In this document: positions 25,741 to 34,500 of the stretch, one piece after another
Layout: each line of letters opens with the position of its first letter
How positions within the stretch are numbered: the first letter of the stretch is position 1
Assembly (NCBI RefSeq): GCF_052161615.1
Contig: NZ_CP197417.1
Span: 4,712,001 to 4,776,000 of the forward strand
Length of the DNA: 64,000 nt
Source of the DNA: Aeoliella sp052161615
GTDB lineage: Bacteria > Planctomycetota > Planctomycetia > Pirellulales > Lacipirellulaceae
Direction of reading: 5' to 3'
Program-made: the position numbers and the translations under genes
The notes under the pieces: generated by a model
The model's database searches: none
Told to the model about the DNA's origin: nothing
The model's input: only the letters and a program-made list of their open reading frames with translations

Positions 25741-26103
25741 TTACGCTTTGCGTTTCTTCACTTTCACGATGGATGCCACTGTAATCCTCAGCAGTTGATC
25801 CGCTTCATCCATAAGGTCGGCGAGCAGTACCTGCTTCACGAACTCCGCTTCCACTAGCAGCTCCATCCACAGCAGCGACTCATCCAGCTCTTGCTCGACA
25901 ATCCCGAGCTTCGAAATCAACTCGGCGTCACTTCGAGCACGACTTGCCTCGCGATAGTTCGCTGCAACGGAAGTTCCGGACCGAAGTAGCTGCCTCGCGA
26001 TCACATCAGGTTCACGCGTTCTGGGTAACTTACCCGTAAGTCGAATTATCCGGAGGGCAAACGCCTTGGTCCGATCTCTTAATTCTTGATTCTTGAATTC
26101 CAC
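25741..26103 (-). CDS. Four-helix-bundle protein (23S rRNA intervening-sequence / Avd-like)
   Basis: 120 residues from GTG at 26103, which follows GGAGGAGGGGGGAAG; the longer frame to 26373 only reads the clpS antisense. The pattern is that of the S23/four-helix-bundle family: FKNQELRDRTKAFALRIIRLTGKLP, ARQLLRSGTSVAANYREASRARSDAELISKLGIVEQELDES, and a basic C-terminus (VKVKKRKA). Such proteins are encoded in intervening sequences of 23S rRNA genes or beside diversity-generating retroelements (Avd); here neither is present. Function unknown; binding to nucleic acid is inferred. Confidence 0.88.
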   Translation of the reverse strand: MEFKNQELRDRTKAFALRIIRLTGKLPRTREPDVIARQLLRSGTSVAANYREASRARSDAELISKLGIVEQELDESLLWMELLVEAEFVKQVLLADLMDEADQLLRITVASIVKVKKRKA

Positions 26104-26128
26104 CTTCCCCCCTCCTCCTTCCCCCTTT
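26104..26128 (-). repeat. Purine-rich border, right of the four-helix-bundle gene
   Basis: On the minus strand this reads as AAAGGGGGAAGGAGGAGGGG and then GGAAG, and so also supplies the ribosome-binding site of the four-helix-bundle gene. It is the opposite-orientation partner of 25700-25735. Confidence 0.45.
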
Positions 26129-26132
26129 GAAA

Positions 26133-26501
26133 TTAGTCCGCACTCTCGATCGTGGCCCACATACTCCCTTTGCTCGCCTCGAGGTTGTCCTTGCCGTAGG
26201 CGTGAATTTGGTCTCGCTTGAGCTCGGCGTGCTCCTTGGTGGTGGTCAGCACGATCGCGCGGCCGTCTTTGTCGACGTTCTTGGCGATCTCTTCGCAGTC
26301 CTTCTTCGTGTGGCCGAACAGCTCGCGGAGCATCTTCTCGACGTAATCGAACGTGTGGTCGTCGGAATCCCACAGGATCACGTGGTACTTGGGCACCTCG
26401 CGGCCGGTCGACTCTGCCTTTTGCTGCTTCTTAGGGGCAACGACGGTCGACGTGCCGCCGTCGTCAGGATCGTCGGGGCCATCGAAGTGCATTTCGTCCA
26501 T
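26133..26501 (-). CDS. clpS: ClpS adaptor for Clp protease
   Basis: 122 residues. A flexible, acidic N-terminus (about 35 residues) is followed by the ClpS fold: KYHVILWDSDDHTFDYVEKMLRELFGHTKKDCEEIAKNVDKDGRAIV and the C-terminal HAELKRDQIHAYG. The conserved binding-pocket Asp-Asp (DDHT) is present in the place of NDDYT. It hands N-degron substrates to ClpAP or a ClpC. No clp ATPase is nearby. It precedes the four-helix-bundle and mtaB genes on the minus strand. Confidence 0.9.
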   Translation of the reverse strand: MDEMHFDGPDDPDDGGTSTVVAPKKQQKAESTGREVPKYHVILWDSDDHTFDYVEKMLRELFGHTKKDCEEIAKNVDKDGRAIVLTTTKEHAELKRDQIHAYGKDNLEASKGSMWATIESAD

Positions 26502-26677
26502 GTTTTGTCTGCCTGGTGCCTGGTGGGCTGTCCGTTTTAAGCCGCCAGCGGGTGCCTACCCGCAGTGGTGAAATACCGAAACCCCGAGTATATTAGTTCG
26601 CTCGCCCGGCGGCCATCCGCCCGTGGTGCGTAGCCAAGCCTCGAAGTCCCAACGCCTCCTGTTGATAGCAAGCTGCC

Positions 26678-27979
26678 ATGCTAGACCGTCGGTTCATTAT
26701 CGAAAACGTAGAACTGGTTCAGGAGAACTGCAACATTCGTGGCGTCAAAGCCGACGTCGCGCGGTTCGCAGTCCTCGAAAACCAGCGGCGTGCGCTCCAG
26801 CAAGAGGTGGAAGAACTCTCGCGCCAGGCGAACGAAGTTAGCAAGTCGATCGGCAAAGCCAAGGACGACGCCGAGCGCGAAGCCCGTAAGGAAGAAGGCC
26901 GGCTCCTCCGAGAACAGAAGGACGCCAAGCAAAACGAGATCGAGCGGATTGCCGCGGAAGCCAACGGTATCTACAGCCACATCCCGAACCTGACCCACCC
27001 CGACACCCCCCGCGGCGGCGAAGCGGATGGCCGCGAGCTGCGCCGCGGCGAAGTCGAGGTGCGGCCCATGCGGTTCCCGATCCTCGACCACGTCCAGCTT
27101 GGCGAGCAGCACAAGCTGATCGATCTCGAAGGCGGAGCCCGCATCGCCGGCCACGGCTTCTACTTCCTGCAGAACGAAGCGGTGCTCCTCGAACTCGCCC
27201 TGCAGCAGTTCGCGGTTGAGTACCTGATGAAGGAAGGCTTCATCCCGACCATCACTCCCGACCTGGCCCGCGGCGAAATCGTCCAAGGCGTTGGCTTCGT
27301 GCCCCGTGGCCCCGAGACCCAGATCTACAGCATCGAGAACTTCGACCTGAACCTCGTGGCCACTGCCGAGATCACGCTGGGTGGTCTGTACGCCGGGCAG
27401 ACCATCGAAGAAGAGCAGCTCCCCATCAAGCTCTGTGGCATCAGCCATTGCTACCGCACCGAAGCGGGTGCTGCCGGTCGTGCGTCGCGCGGTCTTTATC
27501 GCGTGCACCAGTTCACGAAGATCGAGATGTTTGCCTTCACCACGCCCGAGCAAAGTGAAGACATGCACAACTACTTCCTCGACCTCGAGTGCGGGTTGTT
27601 CGACGAGCTCGGCATTCCTTACAAGGTGATCGACATCGCGTCGGGCGACCTCGGTGGCCCCGCGTATCGCAAGTTCGACCTCGAAGCCTGGATGCCCGGC
27701 CGCGGCAACGGCGGCGAGTATGGCGAAGTGACCAGCACGTCGAACTGCACCGACTACCAAGCCCGCCGCCTCGACATTCGCTACAAGAAAAAGGGCGAAA
27801 AGGGGACCCACTTCGTCCACACCCTCAACGGCACCGCCATCGCCGTGAGCCGCGCGATGATCGCGATTCTCGAAAACTGCCAACAACCCGATGGCTCGAT
27901 CCTGGTCCCCGAAGTGCTCCGCAAATGGGTCGGCAAAGACCGCATCGGCGCCAGCGACTCGGACAGCGACGACGAATAG
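26678..27979 (+). CDS. serS: Seryl-tRNA synthetase
   Basis: 433 residues, full length. The N-terminal helical arm that holds the tRNA-Ser long variable loop is visible (residues about 30-100, coiled coil). Class II landmarks follow: EVLRGGEA-like HPDTPRGGEADGRELR, motif 2 in RVHQFTKIEMFAF, EVTSTSNCTDYQARRLDIRYK and motif 3 in NGTAIAVSRAMIAILEN. It charges tRNA-Ser (and tRNA-Sec if present). The gene is divergent from clpS; the spacer carries no other clear signal. Confidence 0.97.
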   Translation: MLDRRFIIENVELVQENCNIRGVKADVARFAVLENQRRALQQEVEELSRQANEVSKSIGKAKDDAEREARKEEGRLLREQKDAKQNEIERIAAEANGIYSHIPNLTHPDTPRGGEADGRELRRGEVEVRPMRFPILDHVQLGEQHKLIDLEGGARIAGHGFYFLQNEAVLLELALQQFAVEYLMKEGFIPTITPDLARGEIVQGVGFVPRGPETQIYSIENFDLNLVATAEITLGGLYAGQTIEEEQLPIKLCGISHCYRTEAGAAGRASRGLYRVHQFTKIEMFAFTTPEQSEDMHNYFLDLECGLFDELGIPYKVIDIASGDLGGPAYRKFDLEAWMPGRGNGGEYGEVTSTSNCTDYQARRLDIRYKKKGEKGTHFVHTLNGTAIAVSRAMIAILENCQQPDGSILVPEVLRKWVGKDRIGASDSDSDDE

Positions 27980-27994
27980 AGTTGTGAGATGTAA

Positions 27995-28017
27995 CTGTGG
28001 GAGGGCTCTCCGAGCCC
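27995..28017 (-). repeat. Short hairpin repeat B, copy 2
   Basis: CTGTGGGAGGGCTCTCCGAG then CCC: the reverse complement of the element at 565-587, without mismatch. It begins 15 bp after the serS stop. Confidence 0.75.
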
Positions 28018-28067
28018 GAAAGACCAAAGAGACCGCGTTGCAAAGTGCAATACTTGCACACCCAATA

Positions 28068-28094
28068 GCCCACGACAGAAGTCGTGGGTTTTTT
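28068..28094 (+). terminator. serS terminator
   Basis: A 10-bp stem GCCCACGAC/GTCGTGGG(T) with a 4-base loop, followed by TTTTTT. It is almost the same sequence as the minus-strand terminator 25 bp further on. Confidence 0.9.
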
Positions 28095-28113
28095 CATACC
28101 CTCGAAGGTGCAC

Positions 28114-28140
28114 AAAAACCCAAGACTCCCGTCATGGGCT
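28114..28140 (-). terminator. Terminator of the GDSL-hydrolase gene
   Basis: On the minus strand AGCCCATGAC pairs with GTCTTGGGTT, followed by TTTTT. The stem overlaps the gene's stop codon. It is a near copy of the facing serS terminator. Confidence 0.85.
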
Positions 28141-29503
28141 ATTCGACACTCTTCGTCGAGTGCATGAAATGCAGCACCATTCCGAGTAGTCCGACCATCA
28201 GCACCGCGCTCGTCGGTTCCGGAACGTTCACCGAACTCACTGTCGCCGCACCTCCCGCGCCGAAGTTCGACTTCCAAATCTGATAATCGCTCGCGTCGAC
28301 TCCCGCCACACCGTCGCCGGCGTGGTTGATCGCCGACTCGCTGGCCGTGCCGAGGTTGTCGCGCCACACCGTGTAGTCGGCCAGGTTCACCACGCCATCG
28401 CCATTGAAGTCGCCGGCGACCGCGGTCAATCGGCTCGTGTCTTCGAGAAATACCAAGTGCCCGTCGCGGAGCACGCCATTGACCGTCTGGTAGCGAAACG
28501 CAAGGTTCGGACTCTTCGCGGCGTCCCACGCCACGCCCAAGTCGAGTACCTGGCCAGCCGCGATGGTCATCGACGAACTTCCTGCGAGTTCGCTGAGAGC
28601 ATTGCTCGTCGGGTTGGCCTTCTCCCAAGTCCCCGCCTCGAGCGCGGCGAGACCACTCCAATCATCGAGCAGCGCACCTGTGGTCGACGTGATGCTGTAC
28701 GAGATCAACTCGACGCTCGCCTTCGACTGGTTGTGTAAATAAGTCTCGCCCGATTCGAGGTCGACCACCAGCGTCGGACCCGTGGGCGCACCGAGTTCGT
28801 ACAGCACGGCCGAGCTAACGTAGCGTTTGTAACCGGTCGCATCGGGATGCGTACCATCGGACACGCGGGCCTGGAACTCCGCGGAGTCGTTGCTCTGAAC
28901 CTTCAGCCACACGCGGTTGTTATCCACCAGCGCGAGGGACTGCTCGCCTGCCACGTCGCGATAGACTTGGTAGTAGTCGGCGAGCTGTGGCCGCTTGGTC
29001 GCCGAGCCATTGCCATTCGGCGCGTTCCAAGCAGGGTTCATCGTCTGCAGCACGATTTGGGCATTCTCGTTTTGCGATTGGATGCTCGCGATCATCGACT
29101 CCAGATTCGTCCGCGCCTCGGTGAGCGAAATATCCTTATCGATGTCCCCCACCGCGTAGTCGGTGAAGGCGTCGTTCATGCCGAACTCGATGAACACGGC
29201 GTCCGGCTGGTGGGCGAGCACGCGGTCGTTGAGATTCGCCACTCCACTGTTCGAAGCTCGGCCACTCATTCCCGAGTTCACCCAAGTGACCTTGCCTGGG
29301 TACTGGGTGTCGAGAAACGATCGGACCTGCGACCCCCACGCCCCGCCCGCCGTGAGGCTGGTCCCGTAGATCACGACGGTCTGGTTCTCGCCTCGTTCGA
29401 GGTTCGCAATCAGCGATCCCCCCTGCCCCACCGCCGGCCCGCCCGACCCCACCAGGAGCCCGGCTACCGCCAGCGCAACGAACCCATTCGCCCGAAACCA
29501 CAT
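28139..29503 (-). CDS. Exported GDSL/SGNH hydrolase with dockerin-like tail and PEP-CTERM
   Basis: 454 residues from ATG at 29503; the ATG at 29521 would add six residues. After the signal peptide, block I reads VVIYGTSLTAGG (Ser in place of the GDSL Ser), Gly and Asn blocks are SGMSGRASNSG and FIEFGMNDAF, and the His block is DGTHPDATGY. A beta-sandwich-like segment follows (about 240-370). Then two dockerin-like EF-hand repeats, GDFNGDGVVNLADYTVWRDN and GDGVAGVDASDYQIWKSN, and finally a PEP-CTERM anchor VPEPTSAVLMVGLLG. It probably deacylates a polysaccharide or lipid at the cell surface. Confidence 0.9.
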   Translation of the reverse strand: MWFRANGFVALAVAGLLVGSGGPAVGQGGSLIANLERGENQTVVIYGTSLTAGGAWGSQVRSFLDTQYPGKVTWVNSGMSGRASNSGVANLNDRVLAHQPDAVFIEFGMNDAFTDYAVGDIDKDISLTEARTNLESMIASIQSQNENAQIVLQTMNPAWNAPNGNGSATKRPQLADYYQVYRDVAGEQSLALVDNNRVWLKVQSNDSAEFQARVSDGTHPDATGYKRYVSSAVLYELGAPTGPTLVVDLESGETYLHNQSKASVELISYSITSTTGALLDDWSGLAALEAGTWEKANPTSNALSELAGSSSMTIAAGQVLDLGVAWDAAKSPNLAFRYQTVNGVLRDGHLVFLEDTSRLTAVAGDFNGDGVVNLADYTVWRDNLGTASESAINHAGDGVAGVDASDYQIWKSNFGAGGAATVSSVNVPEPTSAVLMVGLLGMVLHFMHSTKSVE

Positions 29504-29660
29504 CGCATGAACCTCGATCACCAGAACCCAGATTAGAGCCGCCTGTGGCCCACGTCCTCTTTAGAGCAACGTCAGAAGCAATGACGGATTATGGAAAAAC
29601 GCAGCAGAATCGACATAGCAATCGCTGAGCGGCCCTCCTTCGCCACGGGCGAGATCTCTG

Positions 29661-29709
29661 GTTGATGATCAACAGTCTGGTTGACAAGGGGAGGACTCCG
29701 CGCGACACT
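29661..29709 (+). promoter_or_regulatory. Candidate promoter and operator of the PEP-CTERM gene
   Basis: TTGACA (29681-29686), a 17-bp spacer and GACACT form a weak sigma-70-like promoter (3/6 at -10). Just upstream is the 13-bp palindrome GTTGATGATCAAC at 29661-29673, a possible operator. Evidence is pattern only. It lies in the 271-bp spacer between the two divergent PEP-CTERM genes. Confidence 0.35.
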
Positions 29710-29774
29710 ATGGGGCGAATACGGATAACCGCGACGCTAGATTTGCCGCTTAAACTTGCAGAAGGACACCGCTC

Positions 29775-30713
29775 ATGAGACTCATCATCCTACTGGTCGT
29801 AGCCATCGCTGTGGCTAGCTGTCCCCAGGTCGTGGCCCAGACCCTTGGGGTCGATTTCGCGGCCGACTATTCCGTGGTTGACCTGGGAGGACCGCCAGAC
29901 GTACCCGCCAACCTCGGCGGAATTACCTTTCTTGACGCCGACACGATACTCGTCGGCGGTGCTGCCAACGGAGCTGCCGGCGCTATCTACGCCGTTGATG
30001 TATTACGAGATCCGGTGAGCAACTCGGTGACCGGATTCGCTGGCCCCGCAACCCTCTATGCAAACGCACCGAACATCGACGGCGGCCTGCAATTTGGCCC
30101 TGGAGGAGTACTCTTTTACACAGCGTATCCCGTCAATGGCTTGGCCCAAATCCTGCCTGGCGAAACAGACCCCGCCAAAACCGTTGGACTGACCGCAGAA
30201 GGTGTAGCGAGCAGCGTTGGGGCCCTAGCCTTCGTCCCATCGGGTTTCCCGGGAGCGGGTCAGCTAAAGCTCGCCAGCTACAATGCGAACACGTGGTATA
30301 CGGCAACGCTCTCACCTGATGGGTTGGGAACGTACGATATCGCTGGCCTGTCTGCCGCGCTCCCCGTTAGCGGAGGCCCGGAAGGCATCGTCTACATCGA
30401 CGGTGCAAACGCCGCCTTTGGGGTCGATTCGGTGCTGATCAGCGAATACTCACTCGGCCGCGTAGTTGCGTACGAGATTGACGCCGAGGGCGACCCCATC
30501 ATTTCCACGGGCCGCGCGTTCATCACTGGCCTCAGTGGAGCCGAAGGGGCGGCCATCGATCCCGTGACCGGCGATTTTTACTTCAGTACGTTCGGCGGCG
30601 GGAATCGCATCGTCTACGCATCGGGATTCATTACCCCCATTCCTGAGCCCAGTAGCTTGCTGCTTCTCGGTGGCCTCGTGGCCGTCGCGGCGCTTCGTCG
30701 AGTTCGCGGCTAG
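29775..30713 (+). CDS. PEP-CTERM protein with beta-propeller-like repeats
   Basis: 312 residues: signal peptide (LLVVAIAVASCPQVVA-QT), an all-beta body of about 250 residues with repeated GG/NG-turn strands (GGLQFGPGGVLFYTAYPVNGLAQILPG, GPEGIVYIDGANAAFGVDSVLISEYSLGRVVAYEID), and a C-terminal PEP-CTERM sorting signal PIPEPSSLLLLGGLVAVAALRRVRG. The body is probably a propeller of the kind found in PEP-CTERM proteins. The anchor is recognised by an exosortase encoded elsewhere. It is divergent from the GDSL-hydrolase gene. Function unknown. Confidence 0.85.
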   Translation: MRLIILLVVAIAVASCPQVVAQTLGVDFAADYSVVDLGGPPDVPANLGGITFLDADTILVGGAANGAAGAIYAVDVLRDPVSNSVTGFAGPATLYANAPNIDGGLQFGPGGVLFYTAYPVNGLAQILPGETDPAKTVGLTAEGVASSVGALAFVPSGFPGAGQLKLASYNANTWYTATLSPDGLGTYDIAGLSAALPVSGGPEGIVYIDGANAAFGVDSVLISEYSLGRVVAYEIDAEGDPIISTGRAFITGLSGAEGAAIDPVTGDFYFSTFGGGNRIVYASGFITPIPEPSSLLLLGGLVAVAALRRVRG

Positions 30714-30742
30714 CCATCGTGCGGACAACCTACCATTGCACG

Positions 30743-30789
30743 CCCCACTAGTCCGTGACCTCCGTCCCGAGCTAGTGGGGCCTTTTCTT
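30743..30789 (+). terminator. Terminator of the PEP-CTERM gene
   Basis: A 9-bp perfect stem CCCCACTAG/CTAGTGGGG with a 20-base loop, then CCTTTTCTT. Confidence 0.8.
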
Positions 30790-31528
30790 GCGCAAAGCGC
30801 TCCGAAGCGGGATTCCGGCCCCCAAACTATTTCCACTTTCTTTCAGAATGTGACTAGAAAGTACTCGCGCCCGTGTTCCAATGAACAGACTTCATCAACG
30901 GGATGGAAGTGAGGAGGGGCATCTGGAAAACTTTTTATGAGGAGGAGCCTTTGGAGCCTCGTCGGGGGCGGCGGAGTGTGGTGCTGGGGTGAGGCGGAAA
31001 GTGCCGGGTCGGCGCTCCGCTTGATCCGGCCTACGGTGCCGCACTCGGAGTAAAGTCGCACCTGCGGTTAACCCCTGCGACATTACTCCCGATCCAGGCC
31101 GCCGCGCAAACGACCTAAACCATTACCACACCGTCACTTACAACACACCGAACCTCAACGGCCGTGAGAATAAAGTCGCACCCATGAAGATTTTGGCGAA
31201 ACCGCGACTTTACACGCCCTCGATTGGGGCGGACCTCGAAACCCCGGCTGGCAATAAAACGGAGGCCCGCGAGCGATTCCTTGGAGCGACAACCCCAGGT
31301 CGTTTGCCCCCCTTACCGGCAGAATCGGCCCCGGCTGCCCATCCTTTTTACCCCGAAACTTGTAGCAGTCGGGGAGTCGGGCGAATAAACTGAAAGAGAA
31401 CGCCGCTCCCGCGCACCTTGTGCAGGAGCCGCAACAACTTACGCAATCTGCGTGGCCGTTTCCTCCCGTGCTTGGGAGCCGGAACAGGCGGCCGCGCCCG
31501 GAATAGGTACCTACTCGGAGTACCCCTG
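30790..31528 (+). other. Non-coding stretch before the VWA gene
   Basis: About 740 bp with no gene I can support. It holds the short repeat A copy (30835-30886), two copies of AGTAAAGTCGCACC-type sequence (about 31051 and 31169), and near the end a GC-rich leader. A 69-codon frame at 31184 has no ribosome-binding site or recognisable product and is not called. The GGAG at 31517-31520 is the ribosome-binding site for the VWA gene. Confidence 0.5.
30835..30886 (-). repeat. Dispersed repeat A, copy 3 (short)
   Basis: On the minus strand it reads GAACACGGGCGCGAGTACTT then TCTAGTCAC, matching the left half of the element at 424-523. No parS is beside this copy. Confidence 0.65.
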
Positions 31529-34500
31529 ATGACGATGTCGATGCACACTCAAAAATTTCTACTCGCAGCGGCGCTGGTCACCTCCATGACCTCGCTCTCC
31601 GCGCTAGCCGACGAGGCACGGCTGGAGACTTACAAGGCCGAAGATGGCCGGTCGTACTTTGCCATGACCGTGCCGCCGGTCGAAGCGCAGAACCAAGGTC
31701 CTCGCGACGTGGTGGTGCTCGTCGACACCTCGGCCAGCCAGGCGGGTTACTTCCGCGACACGGCTATCGCCGCCGTAGAAGCGTGCATCGCCGGCTTGAG
31801 CGCGGACGATCGCGTGCAAGTGGTTGCCGTCGACCTCGAAGCGCGTGCAATGAACGAGTCGCTCGCCTCGCCGAAAGACAAGTCGGTCGCCGATGCCGTG
31901 ACTGCCGTGCGTCGCGAACCACCATTGGGTTCGACCGACATGGAGCTCGCGCTCACCAGCGCGACCAAGATGTTCGACACTAACTCGGACCGCGAGCGAA
32001 CCATCGTCTACATCGGCGATGGCATGAGCCCAGCGAACCTGATGCAAACCAAGGCTTTCAGCAAGCTCGTCGCCGACCTCCGTGCGGCTGGCGTTTCGGT
32101 GAATAGCTTTGCAGTGGGTCCGCAGCGAGATCTCGAACTGCTGATTGCCCTCTCGAATCAAACCGGTGGCAATCTTTACGTCGACACAGAGATGACTTGG
32201 CCCAACGAAGAAGAAGGGATCACTGCCGCTCGTGCGATGGAAGAGAATCAACGCCGCGGCGCATCGGTGGGCAAGTCGCTCGCCGAATGGGTCCACGCTG
32301 ACGTTGTACAGCCAAGCGACACCGAGTTCCCCGCTGAGATCGCCGTTGCTTACCCCGGGCAGTTGCTGCCGATGCGCAGCGATCGCGAATCGGTGGTAAT
32401 CGGCGAACTTGCTGGCGATGCCGAAGTCGCCAACGCCAACATGACCGCCACCGTGGCCGGCAAGCCGATGACCTGGACCGTGGTTGCCGCCGAGCCGCAA
32501 TCCGATCTTTCGTTCCTGCCCGAGTTGGTCAAAGTCTCTCAAAAGGATAACGGGGTTGCCCTGACGACCCTCGGCACGCGTGGCCTGCAAGAAACCGGCC
32601 GCATGATGCTCGCGAGCGTCGACGAACTCACTGACCTTGCCGAGCGTGCGGTTTCGATTGGCGATCGCGAAGGTGCTGGGCGTATCGTCGAAGCCGTGCT
32701 TCGCCGTGACCCGGGTAACCTGCGTGCGAAGACCGTGCAGACCTTGGTGGAGCGCGGCGACATGCCCGCCCCTGCTGCTGCTGATGAAGCAGCCGCTGCC
32801 GAATCCAACGCTGCCCCTGCTGCTCCGGCAGCCGAGGGCGATTTGAACTTGGTCCGCGTCGCCCAAGCTGGCGAAGCGGTTCCGGCACCCGCTGCTCCTG
32901 GCGTACGGGTCGTCGGCCCTGAGTCGGGCGACTTCATCGAGGGCGCTCCGGCCCGCGATGCAGTGGTGGATGGTTCGTTCCTCACCGAAGTCGAACGTCA
33001 GAATCGCGTCTTCTCCGAGATGCTGGAGAAGGAAGTCGAAGTCGCATTGTCGCAAGCCCGCGACAACATGCGATCGAACCCCGATCGCGCTTCGCAAGAC
33101 CTCAAGTTGATGATGGAGAACGTTCGTCGTGCTCCTCAACTGATTCCTGAAGTGCGTGCCCAGTTGCTCGACCGCCTGCAAACCGTACTGCAAGAAACAG
33201 CCCGTGCAGCAACCGTCGACGCCGAGCTTCGTCTCGAGGCCGAAGAGCGCGCCGCCGCGGCCCGCGAGCTACAACTGCTCAACGATCGCCTCGCCCGCAA
33301 GGTGGAGCAGGAGAAGCAGTTGGTCGCCCGCATGAACGCTCTGATGGACGAACATCGCTACCAGGAAGCTCAGGAGCTGGCTCAGATTATTTACGAAGTC
33401 GACCCCAACGGTGTTACGCCCGTGGTCGCCGAACTGCATAGCCGCATGGAGAATGCTCACTACATGCAAGAAATCACCCGCGAGCGTCGTCACCGTGCCT
33501 CGTGGGAAACTTGGTTCCAGGTCGAACTGTCGGGCGTTCCTCAGCCGGACGAGCCACCGATTGTTTATCCTTCGGCCGAGGTGTGGGAAGAGCTCACCAA
33601 CCGCCGCGAGAAGTACAAGGCGGTCGACCTCGCTGGTCAGGATGGTGCCGAGCAGCGTATCAACAAGGCGCTTTCCGATCCGCTGAACAACCTGGGCCTC
33701 GAATTCCAGGACACCCCGCTGTCGGAAGTCGTTGACTTCCTGCGGACCGATTACAACATCGAAGTCCAACTCGACCTCAAGGCTCTCGACGATCTCGGCT
33801 TGTCGCCTGACGACCCGATTTCGGTGAACTTGCGCAACATCTCGCTGCGTTCGGCGCTTCGCATCATGCTCAAGCAGCTCGACCTGACCTACGTCATCAG
33901 CGACGAAGTGCTGCTGATTACCTCCGAAGAAGAAGCCCTGACGCGCCTGCAAGTCAAAGTCTACCCGGTCGCCGACCTCGTCCTCCCCATCGAGACCCCC
34001 GCAGGTGGCGGCATGATGGGTGGCATGGGCGGCATGGGTGGCGGTGGCGGCATGATGGGTGGCGGTGGCGGTATGGGTGGTGGTATGGGCGGCGGCATGG
34101 GCGGTGGAATGGGTGGCGGTATGGGTGGCATGGGTGGCGGTGGCGGCATGTTTAGCGTGCCCGACACCGAAACACCCGTCGCCGAACCCGCCGACAAGCC
34201 TGCTGCACCTGCTGTCGAAGCTGCCCCCGCAACCGAGCCTGCAGCAACCGAGCCCGCGAAGGCCTCGCCCAAGTTCACCATCGACGAGAGCGTTTCGCCC
34301 GAGGTGTTTTGGGACGGTCACTTCGGTGGTTCGATTCGCGACACCGCGGAAGTTCGCGGCATGGTTCGCAAGCTGATGAACGAAGGTCGTTACGATCACG
34401 TCACCGCGTTGATCCAAGCAGCCCTGCGTCATGGCCAGCCTCAACCGTGGATGTACGAAGCCCTTGGCATTGCCATGCAGATGGACGGTCGCGACAAGGC

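Noticed and set aside
31184..31393. 69-codon frame upstream of the VWA gene
   Set aside because: No ribosome-binding site, no family resemblance and gene-unlike composition.
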